Shown here piece after piece: positions 1-10,478 of a DNA stretch of 48,769 bases. The stretch comes from Amanita rubescens (taxonomy: Eukaryota; Basidiomycota; Agaricomycetes; Agaricales; Amanitaceae). The notes under the pieces are model-generated. The model did not search any database. It was not told the origin of the DNA and saw only the letters and a program-made list of their open reading frames with translations. The position numbers and the translations under genes are program-made. The stretch spans positions 1-48,769 of the forward strand of contig WION01000395.1 in the NCBI GenBank assembly GCA_015039365.1, in the 5' to 3' direction. Every line of letters starts with the position of its first letter. The first letter of the stretch is position 1.

Positions 1-119
1 ACCAAGTTAATCCCCGGGGTCACGTTCCAGGCGAATTGCTGGCAACCAGACACATTCCTGTCGTACACAAAGAAGGGGCACTCTTCGCTAATTGTGGTGC
101 GACCCTGAGGGTCTGGAGC
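1..119 (-). CDS. Partial exon of an unidentified gene running off the left edge
   Basis: Read on the minus strand, a good acceptor (pyrimidine-poor, but ending TAG) at about 120-122 opens an uninterrupted frame of 39 codons to the window edge. The translation contains SEECPFFVYDRNVSGC followed by QQFAWNVTPG, a composition typical of real protein (two Cys, aromatic residues, an N-glycosylation-like NVS and NVT). I do not recognise the family; a secreted protein is possible. Upstream on the minus strand (roughly 150-250) another open stretch containing AKAFPRVVPSPASN could be the preceding exon, but its splice phase does not match, so I leave it out. The gene continues to the left of the window. 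Confidence 0.4.
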
Positions 120-754
120 CTACCATTTGAATCAGCACTTCACTCACGATGAATCATGAGAAGAATCTGCAATATCCGAATCGTTCAGATTAGACGCAGG
201 CGACGGCACGACTCGGGGAAAAGCTTTAGCCACGTTGTCTGACTTCTCTTCGTAAATTATAAATGATAGAGATTTGACGATATCCGTTTTTTTTAGTGCT
301 AGTTTTGGAGAACAAGATCTAGGAAAAGGTGTCAGTCTTGAAAGCCTTCTTTGCCAAAAACACCAGTTTCAGCCCTTTACGCACCGGCCATGGCACGTTC
401 CTCTTTAGCGGATGACAAAGACAAAGCACAGGTATATTACACGATGTACACGACGGCCGCCCATACCTACATACGCCACGAGCGTCACGGGGCCTAAACA
501 AGGAGTTGAAAAAAATAAAAAGTCTTCTTGATCCAACAGAATCCAACGGGATTTCGTACATCCTCACCTCGAAAGCAATGACGGACACCGACCTTTCAAC
601 TGGCTGCAATAGTTGTGAATGCATGCAGCGTCAACGCGTCACTTATATATAAGTCTCGTCATCTATCAAGTCCAAACAGACACGCATGTAAATTTTACGG
701 TGACTGATAGTAATGCTGCAGAAAACTGAGTGTGTTTGAATCACCGTTCTCTTT
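120..754. other. Intergenic stretch, no confident gene
   Basis: The only long frame is a 101-codon minus-strand ORF (319-624). It has no recognisable motif and contains a plausible intron (about 415-480, minus strand). It may be part of the upstream exons of the left-edge gene, but nothing decides this. Confidence 0.4.
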
Positions 755-985
755 CCTCCATTCGCTCATCTTTGTGGTCTAGTGCCCAACACTGGTGCTC
801 CATTACTTTAGCTGAGCTGAAAAATGCATCGAGGTCGGTCTTCTTGAACTTGAGCGTGACTAGGCGGGTTGATCGATGATGCAGGTTCTGGATGGCGTCT
901 TCGTCCTCGGCCGCAGCATCGGATTTATGGATTATTGCCTCGACTTGAATCGTTTACTCGCATTCATCAGGTGGCATGCCCCCGT
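755..985 (+). pseudogene. Decayed 3'-terminal fragment of ATP-citrate lyase (acl1)
   Basis: This stretch aligns by eye to the end of the intact acl1 gene at about 31300-31520. The translated signature [19 protein letters not shown] corresponds to [19 protein letters not shown] in the intact gene. Upstream, the penultimate-exon sequence (around 770-835) matches and so does the last intron: ACGTGACTAG in the parent is GCGTGACTAG here. Because the intron is present, the copy arose from genomic DNA and not from mRNA. Substitutions, a changed splice region and loss of the downstream codons make it non-functional. It is in the same orientation as NACHT-ankyrin gene 1, about 300 bp further on. Similarity fades beyond about 985. 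Confidence 0.85.
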
Positions 986-1297
986 TATTGGCCTAGATGA
1001 GATGGGCCTATTCTTCTCGTATCTCACAGGCTCGCGGCTCGCCCGTTGATAGTGATATCACCCATCTCTTTGAAGCCTCAGGTTATCGCGTTTGGGCGAC
1101 AGCGACATCGGGTGTACCATAGAATAGTTCGTAATAGAAACAATGGGTCTTCACATTGGCCTTCTGACATCCGTGTATTATGGTGGAGATGTATGACGTG
1201 ACACCGTTCGGACGATGCCGCAGCGTGGTATGCGTGACTGGCGACCCATCAACACATCTTGATCTTGTACTTCACCATCGTGCCTCACAAAGTCAAC
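986..1297. other. Upstream region of NACHT-ankyrin gene 1
   Basis: No gene seen. CpG is normal here (several CG between 1201 and 1252) and almost disappears after about 1280, so the left edge of the CpG-poor island lies at the 5' end of the receptor gene. Confidence 0.5.
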
Positions 1298-4200
1298 ATG
1301 CTTGCAAACTCTCAACTTACAGTTGTCAAAGATAGCATACTGACTGATGTCAAGGGCAACTATGTGTGTCCCATTCTTGCAATATCCATGATTGATAGAA
1401 ATTTATGTTTTGCTTTGCAAACCAGATTCAGAACACTAGCACAGTTTACAGTATGTGACTGCTTGAACAATGACTCTGACAAAGCTAAATGATCCATCCA
1501 GTCAGTACTGAAGAGATTCTGGGTAGGTTATCCTATGAATATCTGCACTTGTCCCTATACTGTTTTATTGTGCCTGAAACTCTACTTGTAGGGAAGTTCC
1601 ATAAATGGTTGAATGCACCTGATCCCTCAACCAATCATAATGTTGCAAGAAAAAAATACCATAAAAATACTGGTCAGTGGCTCCTTGATGATGCAAGATA
1701 TGGGATTTGGAAGCAACAACCCAATTCCTTTATGTGGATCAATGGAATTTGTAAGTGTTGCTTCTATATAGAATGAGGCAGTAACTAAATGTATTCTTTG
1801 TAGCTGGTTGTGGAAAATCACTCATCTGGTGTGTGGGGCTATGACTTTTTTTATTTAATCAACTTAGTATGAGATAGTTCTACCATTATTGAGGATATCA
1901 AAGCCATTGCACAGGCTCAGCCTGGAACTGGTCTAGCATTCTTCTATTTTGACATTCATGACAGGGCAAAGCAGGCTATAAGAGGTCTTCTTTCATCTCT
2001 AACATTGGGTCTGACAGCAAGATCTGAGAATTACCTCCCCATGCAGAAGCTTTATGAGAAGCATGCTAAAATTTACAGCCCAACAGAAGATGAACTCCTT
2101 GAGCTGCTTTTAGAGCTTCTTAAAGGCTTTAAACAAGCCTACATTATAATTGATGCTCTGGATGAATGTGATGAATATCATCAGTTATTTAATTTGATCA
2201 GGACTATTCATCAGTGTCAAATGGAGTCCCATCTTCACCTCCTGGTGAGCAGCAGGAGAGAACAAGATATTGTTGTGATGATGGAAGAATGTCATACAGC
2301 AGAAGTACAACTTTCTGCAAATTTTGTTGGGACAGACATCATGTCTTATGTCCAATCAGCTGTTGGGGAATATAGGTTGAAGAGGTGGGGCCATAAAGTT
2401 CAAGAATTAATAAAAGCTAAACTCATTAATGGTGCAAATGGAATGTATGTGGACTGTCTTCAACATTAAAGGTATTTAGCTGAGACAATGAGCAGGTTCC
2501 GCTGGGTGGCTTGCCAAGTTGAAGAGCTGAGGAAATGCCCAAACCAAAGGATGCTTCTGCAGAGTCTTGAATGTCTTCCCAAAGACTTGGAGACTACCTA
2601 TGATCAAATACTCCAAAGAATTGATGAAAGTGTAATGCCATGTGCAAAACTTCTTTTATGTTGGTTGGTGTTTGGAATCAGACCATTGAAGATAGAGGAG
2701 CTTGCCACTGTTTCCACATTTGATTCATCTGAAGGCACATATGACCCCTACTTGGCACTGGCACATCCTGATGATGTGATACAAGTCTGCTCAAGCCTTG
2801 TGACAAAGACAGATGATAAAACAGTTCAATTGGCTCATGCATCTGTGAAGGAGTATTTCCTTAGGAAACCAAGAATGTGGAGAGATGAGATGATTGTACT
2901 GAATGATATGGAGATAGGCCATGGGTTGCTTGCTTTTGGCTGCTTAAAGTACCTTCTGAAGGAAAATTGGATGTCTGCTAGTGACAGCATCAGACTTTCC
3001 TCTTCTCAACTATTCAGCTGAGTTTTGGCCTTATCATTATAGGCTGAGTAAAAAAAGCTCAAATTTGCATGCACTTGCTATGTCCTTTCTTCATAATGAT
3101 ACAATATTTGAAATCTGGGCATTCAGAGGTACAATGAGGGAGTCAAGTCCATCACTTGGATGGGATATGAAAAATGTTTACCAATTTACTGTGCAGCAGT
3201 ATTTGGATTAAAGGATGTCTTAGAGGATTTGACATCAAATAATGTTTGGTCAGAAGAATATAACAATAGTGTGCAAATTGCATGCAATTGGTGGACATAT
3301 TGATGTTGTTCAGTTTTTGTTTGACAAGGGAGCAGATGCTAATGCTCAGGCTCAAGGTGGAATGCATCGCAATGCCTTGCAGGCTGCATCATACAATGGT
3401 CGTACTCCAGTTGTGAAGCTTCTCTTGGATATGGGGGTAGATGTCAATGCTCAGGGTGGATATTTTGGAAATGCATTGCAGGCTGCATCACTCAATGGTC
3501 ATCTAGAAATTGTCAAGCTACTTGTGGATAAGGGAGCAGATATCCATGTTCAGGGTAACATTGGGAATGCATTGCAGGCTGCATCACTCAATGGGTATAC
3601 TGAAATTGTGAATTTTCTCTTGGACAGAGGAGCAGATGTTAATGCTCCAAGTGGACAGTGTGGCACTGCTTTACAAGTTGCATCCCTTGAAGGTCGTATG
3701 GAAGTTGTAAAGATTCTCTTGGGCAAGGATGCAGATGTCAATGCTGGAGGTGGGGGCTTTGGCACTGCATTGCAGGCTGCATCACTCAATGGACATATTG
3801 AAATTGTAAACCTTCTCTTGGGCAATGGAGCAGCTATCAATGCTCCAGATAAACCATATGGTAGTGCATTGCAGGCTGCATCATGTGATGGTCAGATTGA
3901 AGTTGTAAAACTTCTCTTGGACAACAATGCAGATGTCAATGCTCAAGGTGGAGAGTATGGAAATGCATTGCAGGCTGCATCATCTGAGGGTTATATGGAC
4001 CTTGTGAAGCTGCTGTTGGACAACAAAGCAGATATCAATTCTGAGGGTGGAAAGTATCATAATGCTTTGCAGGCTGCATTACTCAATGGACATAGTGAAA
4101 TTGTGAAACATCTCTTGGACAGGGGAGCAGATGTTAATGCTCCAGGTGGGGAGTATGGTAATGCATTACAGGCAGCATCATGCCATGGTCAGAAGGAATT

Positions 4201-6230
4201 TGTGAAGAAACTCCTGGACAATGGAGCAGATATCAATGCTAAGGGTGGAAAGTATTATAATGCATTGCAGGCTGCATTATTCAATGATCATAGTGAAATT
4301 GTACAGCTTCTCTTGGACAAAGGAGCAGATGTCAATGCTCAAGGTGGGGAATATGGCAATGCATTACAGGCTGCATCATTCAAGGGCCAAACTGAATTTG
4401 TGAAACAACTCTTTAACAGGAAGATAGATGTCAATGCTCAGTGTGGATACTATGGCAATGCATTGCAAGCTGCATCACTAAATGGCCACAATGAAATTGT
4501 GCAGCTTCTCTTGGACAATGAAGCAGATGTAAATGCTCAGGGTGGAGTTTATGGAAATGCATTACAGGCTGCATCATATAATGGCCATAATGACATTGTG
4601 AGGCTTCTCTTGGACAATGGAGCAGATGTCAATGCTCAGGGTGGAGAGTATGGTAATGCATTACAGGCTGCATCATATAATGGTCACACTAAGATTGTGA
4701 AGATCCTTCTGAACAAGAATGTTAATGTTAATGTACAGGGTGGAAGGTTTGCCAGTGCATTGCAGGCTGCATCATTTAGTGGCCACATTGAAATTGTCAA
4801 GCTTCTTTTGGACACAGTACATGTTGATGTTCAGGGTGTTGGAGCATATGATAATGCATTGCAAGCTGCATCATCACAAGGTCATGATATAATTGTGGAG
4901 CTTCTCCTGGATAAGGGAGCAAATGTCGATGCCCAGAGTGAAGAGTATGGCAATGCACTGCAAGCTGCATCACTCCATGGTCACAATAAAACAATACAAC
5001 TTCTCCTAGATAAGGGAGCAGATCTTGACATGCTATGTGGAGAGTATGGAAATGCATTGGAGGCTGCATCATTCAATGGCCATATAGAAATTATAAATCT
5101 TCTTCTTGATAAGGGTGCAGATGTCAATGCTCAGGTTGGAAAATATGGCAATGCATTGCAGGCTGCATCATATAATGGTCATATAGAAATTGTGGAGCTG
5201 TTTTGGGGGAAAAAGGTAGATATTAATGCTCAAGGTGGTGTATATGCCAATGCATTGCAGGCTGCATCATCTGAGGGTCATACAAAAGTTGCAATGCTTC
5301 TCCTGGACCAAGGAGCAGAAGTAAATGCTCAGGGTGGAGAATATGGTAATGCATTACAAGCTGCATCATTCCTTGGTCATACTGAAGTTGTGAAACTTTT
5401 GCTGGACAAGGGAGCAGATGTCAATGCAAAAGGTGGAAATTTTGACCATGCATTACTTTGTGCATCATTAACTGGATATATTGACATTGTGAAACTTCTT
5501 TTGGACAAGGGGGTGGATGTCAATATTTGGGGTGGAGGATTTGGAAATGCATTGCAGGCTGCATCATACACAGGGCAGCTTCACATTGTCAATTTTTTGC
5601 TAAAGCAGGGTGCAAATATCAATGCACAAAATGGAATATACAATACTGCATTGCAGGCAGCATCAGCAGGCTGGAATGGCCCAGGAAAAATCTACTCAGA
5701 AGCTATTGTCCACCTGCTCCTCAATTCTGGAGCAGATGTGAATTTGAAAGGTGGTCAATATGGCAGTGCATTGTATGCTGCTAAATGTTGTCAGAAAGAT
5801 GTCATAGTTGACATGCTGTTGGAAATGGGTGCAATTGATGACTCAAAACAAGATCTGAGAACTTATGAATCATGATGAAATATGGCAATATTCATGTACT
5901 ACATACATACTATACCATATACATGATCACTGTGCAACATTCTAATAACTTGAAGTCCAGGGCCCATCTAAGATATTGTAGGTTATACAAACTTAAACTC
6001 CCTGTTTATAATAGCACTGAGTGGCACTTTTATGATCTTCACACACCAGTGGGCCAATGCAGACACAGTATGTGTTTGGAGCATCCAGAAAGTAAGATGT
6101 TATGGGCCTTTCATGTAATCCTATGATTCAGTCTTTCCACCTAGTCTTCCTGTTTAACTCCAGTCGAGGTCATTCCATGCCTAACTGCTATGACCAGTGT
6201 ATATTTAGTTGTCTAGCATTTGGTACCCCG
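1280..6230. other. CpG-depleted island containing NACHT-ankyrin gene 1
   Basis: CG dinucleotides are almost absent: by eye, only two between 3421 and 5880 (near 3695 and 4927). TG and CA are abundant (for example GCATTGCAGGCTGCATCA repeated). Flanking DNA on both sides has several CG per 60 bases. Exons, introns and the 3' flank are equally depleted. This fits long-term cytosine methylation at CpG followed by deamination, or origin from a CpG-poor genome. Confidence 0.8.
1298..5875 (+). CDS. NACHT-ankyrin receptor-like protein 1 (frame-interrupted)
   Basis: This is an NLR-like STAND ATPase. Exons I can place are 1592-1750, 1804-1828, 1878-2444 and 2496-5875. The 5' part is less sure, with a likely ATG at 1298. 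The pre-NACHT motif FHKWLNAPDPSTNHN leads into MWINGI; the P-loop GCGKSLI is completed across the intron 1751-1803. Walker B is AYIIIDALDECD. After the intron 2445-2495 comes FRWVACQVEEL and a winged-helix-like region (LPKDLETTYDQILQRID). From about 3285 a single 2.6-kb frame encodes about 26 ankyrin repeats of 33 residues (consensus NALQAAS-NGH-EIVKLLLD-GADVNAQGG). Between NACHT and ankyrins the frame changes three times (near 2985, 3115 and 3285) with no plausible intron, so the gene is either broken or misread there. Arginines use AGG/AGA and CpG is almost absent. It is paralogous to 39206-42118. In fungi this family is linked to non-self recognition; the role here is inferred. Confidence 0.75.
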
Positions 6231-6312
6231 GGTGGGATGGTGAAATATGTGCATCCAAGAGAGCTTGAAATTTGTTCAAGCTTGCAACGATGCACTAGGT
6301 AATAAAACAGCT
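5876..6312. other. Intergenic, converging 3' ends
   Basis: No gene seen. The CpG-poor composition continues to about 6160-6230 and then returns to normal just before the F-box gene, giving the right edge of the island. Confidence 0.5.
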
Positions 6313-7737
6313 CTAATATGCTCCGCTATCTGTCGCGTCGATACTGAGCCCGTAAGTCCACCATTCTTCGCCTACCACTTCCGACTCCTCCCAGTATGTC
6401 AAAGACACGCCAAGCTCTTCCAGCTGCTCCCACTCATCTGCCTCCCACTGCGGAACATACTCATCGCATTCCAACTCCTCTGCCCCGCTCGCTCGAAATG
6501 CTTCCACCACCGTAGACGCATGCAATGGAAAGTCGCAGTACAACAAAACAAGCCTCTTGAGCGGTAGACTCGGTTCACGCGCAAACTTCTCCAGTAACTC
6601 GACATCGAAACCACTCCACTCGGCATCATATATCCCATGCAACGCAATGCACTCCAGCATTGGAAACGGCGGCCCCCTCTCATCCTCTCCAAACATAATC
6701 CAATCCCACGCATTTCGTGATAAATATGCCTTCGTGACTGCAAACCGACGTACGCTCCGACACCGAGATGCAAAAAGCCTCAATGCTTCGTACGTCGTTG
6801 TTGTATCCTCATCTTCCCATTCGTCGTCAAGCCATTTGCCTTTTTCATATAATGGCTCACGCGAGCCATCTAAATGCAAATCTTCGACCATAGGGGCCGT
6901 GATGCACCCAATCAAGTCGCACGCAATCCCAGGAACCGATACTGCCAGATGCCTCAGCCGCGGCAATCGAATATCAAACGAAATCTCCGATCTTAGTCGT
7001 CCCTTGACCGGTCCAAAATCTCGCGTCAAATCGTGCCAGTTCTGCTGAAGGTGGTGCTTCATCCATAACGACTCCAGCTGGGGCGTACAATTGAGAAGCG
7101 GCGCGATAAGTACAACATAAGGATATTCACATTCGTCCTCGCGTGATCCGTCGAGAACGAGGGTACTCAGGTGGGAGAAGGACGCAGAGAGGGGCAACAT
7201 CGGCACGCAGTCGTGAAAGGTGTTTATGTGGAGCTTTCGCAAATTGGGAAATATGGTAGTGGCGTCTGCGAGTACCATATCCAGTTGTGGCCATTCGGGA
7301 TACAACATCAAATTCGACTCGCTCTCTGTCAAGATAGAAAGCACCTCGAGCGCTTGTAACACCTCCCTGTTCGGAAAGACATCACAGACAACACCGCCTG
7401 CCAAGAAGGATGTATGAGCGGCGAGGGCGAATTCGCGAATTTGAGCATTGTACTCTGCCAACAGCTTGCACAGTGCCGAAACTTCGTCCGTGGGCTCTGT
7501 AACGAGTCCTATGCAGACAGTAAGCATTGCACCCTTGGTACGCAAGATCTGGGCTCGAAGGAAATCGGGTCTGTCAATGGTGAATTGGCGAGGACAGAGA
7601 ATGACAGTTGTCCAAAGTGATGGGATGGAATGCGTAACTGCAGCAAATGTTTTGCAAGTTTCTGAAATGGCCAGATTGTCGCATTGGCACACGATTTCGG
7701 TCAGGACCTCAGTGGGTAGGTCGGAGATGATATTCAT
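6313..7737 (-). CDS. F-box protein, intronless, 474 residues
   Basis: The protein starts MNIISDLPTEVLTEIVCQC, a typical F-box opening (LP-EVL-EI). It continues CKTFAAVTHSIPSLWTTVIL, matching the second half of the domain in basidiomycete F-box proteins. The rest is leucine-rich with irregular LRR-like strands (LRKLHINTF, LSTLVLDGS, LRHLAVSVPG). F-box proteins recruit substrates to SCF ubiquitin ligases through Skp1; the substrate is unknown. The C-terminus is acidic and Trp-rich (EADEWEQLEELG, EEWWTYG). The single frame has no break. The ATG at 7737 sits 8 bases from the palindrome ATTACGTAAT. A truncated second copy lies at 24013-24503 in opposite orientation. Lineage-specific F-box expansion is common in Agaricomycetes. 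Confidence 0.85.
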   Translation of the reverse strand: MNIISDLPTEVLTEIVCQCDNLAISETCKTFAAVTHSIPSLWTTVILCPRQFTIDRPDFLRAQILRTKGAMLTVCIGLVTEPTDEVSALCKLLAEYNAQIREFALAAHTSFLAGGVVCDVFPNREVLQALEVLSILTESESNLMLYPEWPQLDMVLADATTIFPNLRKLHINTFHDCVPMLPLSASFSHLSTLVLDGSREDECEYPYVVLIAPLLNCTPQLESLWMKHHLQQNWHDLTRDFGPVKGRLRSEISFDIRLPRLRHLAVSVPGIACDLIGCITAPMVEDLHLDGSREPLYEKGKWLDDEWEDEDTTTTYEALRLFASRCRSVRRFAVTKAYLSRNAWDWIMFGEDERGPPFPMLECIALHGIYDAEWSGFDVELLEKFAREPSLPLKRLVLLYCDFPLHASTVVEAFRASGAEELECDEYVPQWEADEWEQLEELGVSLTYWEESEVVGEEWWTYGLSIDATDSGAY

Positions 7738-7745
7738 GGTGTGAG

Positions 7746-7755
7746 ATTACGTAAT
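7746..7755. promoter_or_regulatory. ATTACGTAAT palindrome in the F-box promoter
   Basis: A perfect 10-bp palindrome with a TTACGTAA bZIP-type core lies immediately upstream of the F-box start. It is preserved at 24024-24033 in the truncated copy. Binding is inferred from the known preference of bZIP factors for this core. Confidence 0.35.
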
Positions 7756-7916
7756 AGGCGTCAAACCGCTGCTATTGGACTCCGCCATCACCGCGTATCA
7801 TCCGGTAACCGGTTCTAACTTCTTGCACCTTTGTAACGTATCTTGAGCAAAAAAAAAAGCAACGACAAAAGCACCACTTACCACACTCCTCGACTGTCCC
7901 GCCTTTTCAACGTCCA

Positions 7917-8006
7917 ATGCAACTGCGCGGGATCCTTCTCGTCGTCGCCATCTCCTTCGCACTCGTCGCCAACTCGATCTTCACACCCTCTTCCATCCCT
8001 CTATAA
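7917..8006 (+). CDS. Possible 29-residue signal-anchor micropeptide
   Basis: An ATG opens a 29-codon frame starting MQLRGILLVVAISFALVANS, a clear hydrophobic signal or anchor segment, then reaches TAA. It is divergent from the F-box gene with about 180 bp between the starts. It could be a tail-anchored micropeptide, the first exon of a decayed gene, or chance. No downstream exon could be confirmed. Confidence 0.25.
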   Translation: MQLRGILLVVAISFALVANSIFTPSSIPL

Positions 8007-8937
8007 ACCCGCTCGGTACTTTCAATATACTTACCGCTCGCAAGCACTGTTAACTGTGAGAAAGGTGGACCCCATGGTAGCGACAACGGACGCAACTAGA
8101 TTCACGCAGATTGTACTTTTGCTACGCGCGCAATCCTAAGTGGCCCTGCCACATTACCGCTCATGTCTCTTTCGCCAGTGGCACGAGCGCCTCTCCGCTA
8201 CCCTACTCTACTGCCGTATCCCCGGGCCGTCAACGCTGACTAGGATTTCCGGGAACCACGATCAGCACCACCTTCGAGATAATCGCTTCGTCCCGGTACA
8301 AAGGAAAGTTCTTGGCCCCAGAAATCGTCATGACCGAGTCTTCGACAATCCCTCATCATTTCAGTGGCTGTACAACATGTGCTGACTGGGCGGTCAAACG
8401 AACAACAGCGTTGTCAGTGGCGATCAAAATAATTCGGAGTCCAAGTCGCAAACAATTGACGCGGAAGGCTTGCCCTAATTTAGACTTTCGCCGCCAAATT
8501 GCTTTAGGAAGTCGGGCCATTTTTACTGTCCGCCCGTCGCTCTTTCCAAGTTTGGCAGTAAGTAACTTACACTATAAGACTCAGTCTCCCGCATCACAAC
8601 TCTATTGTCCTTAGGCAGTGCTATCATTCACAGACGTGCGCCTCAAACGCATTAGGATTTCGGCGACGCTGCAGCCGTACTAGGACCTTGAGGCGTTTTT
8701 GGTAGTAAGGAGTCTTACATGACGAAATCTATATGAATTCAATTTCTTTTACAGGTAATGCTATGTGCATCCTCAGTGCTATAACATGATTTATACCAAA
8801 TTTCACACTTCATTTTCCATTATATTTCTTGCGTCACGCATTGGTTTGACTCTTCACCCTCGTCGCAGCAGAATCATAACTGTTAACTGGCGTACTATGG
8901 CATCGCCGCAACTCAGAAGGCTGTGGGGTCATACAGG
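8007..8937. other. About 930 bp without a supported gene
   Basis: Several overlapping short frames occur (8140-8385, 8312-8614), but none has family motifs or consistent splice sites. It may hold remnants of an old gene. Confidence 0.4.
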
Positions 8938-8945
8938 TATATAAG
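8938..8945 (+). promoter_or_regulatory. TATA box of the dsRBD miniprotein gene
   Basis: TATATAAG lies 38 bp upstream of the ATG at 8983, a suitable distance for a short leader. Confidence 0.45.
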
Positions 8946-8982
8946 GCGAGAAAATATCGTTCAATTCCTCAGTACCAGCGAA

Positions 8983-9400
8983 ATGAACACCAACCTCTGT
9001 AAGGGTGCTTTCCCAACTGTCCATGTTGTACTAAACTAACGCCAACACAGCCTATTCCCAGAACCTCCTTATTTGGACCAGAATCAAGAGACTGCCAGCT
9101 CCCGAATATCGTTGCGTGTGGGACGGCAAACTGCACCGCCATCATGTTACTGTCTACAGTACGTAGTACCTCTGAGAAAATCGATTGCACCGTAAACTGA
9201 CTGGTATGCGTCAGTTCAGGGCGAGCCTTTCGGCGAGGCGATGGATGAATCTAAGGAGACAGCCCAAGAGGATGCCGCCTTCCAGGCTTTAGTACGTTTT
9301 CGGTGAAATCAGTGCCGAGAGAGTTTTATTAATATGATCAATGCAGTTCAATCCAGAGCTTGCAACCGGGTTCAAGTTACTGTACACCGGCGTCCCGTGA
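8983..9400 (+). CDS. 84-residue protein made of a single dsRNA-binding domain
   Basis: Four exons, 8983-8998, 9051-9158, 9215-9291 and 9347-9400, join in frame. All three introns start GTAAGG or GTACGT and end CAG, and the first has a CTAAC branch site. The product begins MNTNLSYSQNLLIWTRIKR, then PAPEYRCVWDG, HHVTVYIQGEPFGEAMDES and ETAQEDAAFQAL. This is the alpha-beta-beta-beta-alpha plan of a double-stranded RNA-binding motif: EYRC strand, TVYIQGEPFGEA strand pair, then the last helix with AAFQAL. The usual KKxAK basic patch at the start of the last helix is replaced by KETAQED, so RNA contacts may be weakened. The domain is essentially the whole protein. Standalone dsRBDs can bind dsRNA or regulate Dicer-type proteins; the role here is not shown. 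The exons are individually too short to stand out as long ORFs. Confidence 0.75.
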
Positions 9401-10478
9401 CTGTAGCAATCTACTAATTTTGTCCGAGTCTTTGAATTGTATATAGTTGTATGCAGATTTGAATATATTGATTAGTCGTTATTGTAATCCCAGGACAGCG
9501 AACTCGAGTGGCGCGCTTTATAAGTTTTCGCCACCGACACATTACAGAACCTTGTTGGTGCTTCGCGTGCCTCTCGCCAGCACTGTGTGATAGTACGCTG
9601 TAGTAATGTGAGTGGCGACATTTCTCAAATTGTGATGTGTGATGTCACATTACACAGTCAATTTGCTACTGCGCCCACCCCGCTGCCTGCACCCAATGTA
9701 TTATATTTATTGTACAATACATTTTGTGTCAAATACAATGTAACTACACCATGTAGACAAGAGGCGCGTCGAAATTCGACGTGCGTGATGTCACTGATGT
9801 GCTACATCACGCTAAACCCTCGGCTATCACGGACCTGGTGATGAACTCGCGCACTAGGGTAGGATCATGTCCAGACTCCTTCCCAGTCTCGTCTGGGGGG
9901 TTGGACGTCTTATAACGCATAACGGCTCGAACCCGAAAGATCCTATGTAGTATCTCAGTCTCTCACAAAAATCAGCAAAAATTGCTTGAATTTTTTTAAA
10001 AGCCTCTGCGGTTTTGGTTATCTGCTAGTTTTCCAACATCTTATTTTTTTTTGGCTAACTGGTGTCTGGCACCGCTAACCCTTGATACATTTAATACAAT
10101 ATCGTATCAAATGACAAGGTTTAGAACCTGGATGATATACGAGCCTCCACGGGAAGCGTATGAATAAAGGAGTGTTGGCAGCGGAGCCATCCACTTTGTG
10201 CAGATCCTCACGACGCCATAACATCGCACTAGACGTAAGACCGACATTCATTCCCAAATGTTTACGACTTGACGAATAATCCAACAACTGTTAGAGTCTG
10301 AATATGGGTAAAGGTCTCGGTGTAATCTCCAGCCAAGGTAGCCAGGCGAGTTCATACTAAGTGATAGTCAAATAATCGAATTTTCGGTCATGTCCAATGA
10401 ATGATGGAACCCTAACAAATGCTAAGAACGCTTTATCTTACACTTGTACAATACAAAATATGTGCAGGAATAAATAAC
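9401..10478. other. About 1.1 kb without a supported gene
   Basis: Contains the inverted-end candidate at 9583-9832 and AT-rich tracts (about 9970-10060). The minus-strand ORF at 10075-10287 has no recognisable features. Confidence 0.45.
9583..9832. mobile_element. Possible MITE-like element (imperfect inverted ends)
   Basis: The left end reads GTGATAG...TAG...ATGT. The right end read in reverse gives GTGATAG...TAG..GTGATGT. Inside, short palindromes recur (TGTGATGTCACA type near 9640 and GTGATGTCACTGATGT near 9787). There is no coding capacity. Target-site duplications are not obvious, so this is a weak call. Confidence 0.3.

Noticed and set aside
3550..5571. Minus-strand ORFs (3550-3840, 4797-5072, 5377-5571) inside the ankyrin region
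   Set aside because: They are antisense shadows of the repeats, with repeated low-complexity translations and no own motifs.
3242..5875. Regular about 99-bp DNA repeats resembling a tandem-repeat array
   Set aside because: The periodicity is fully explained by 33-residue ankyrin repeats in one reading frame; there is no spacer structure of a CRISPR type.
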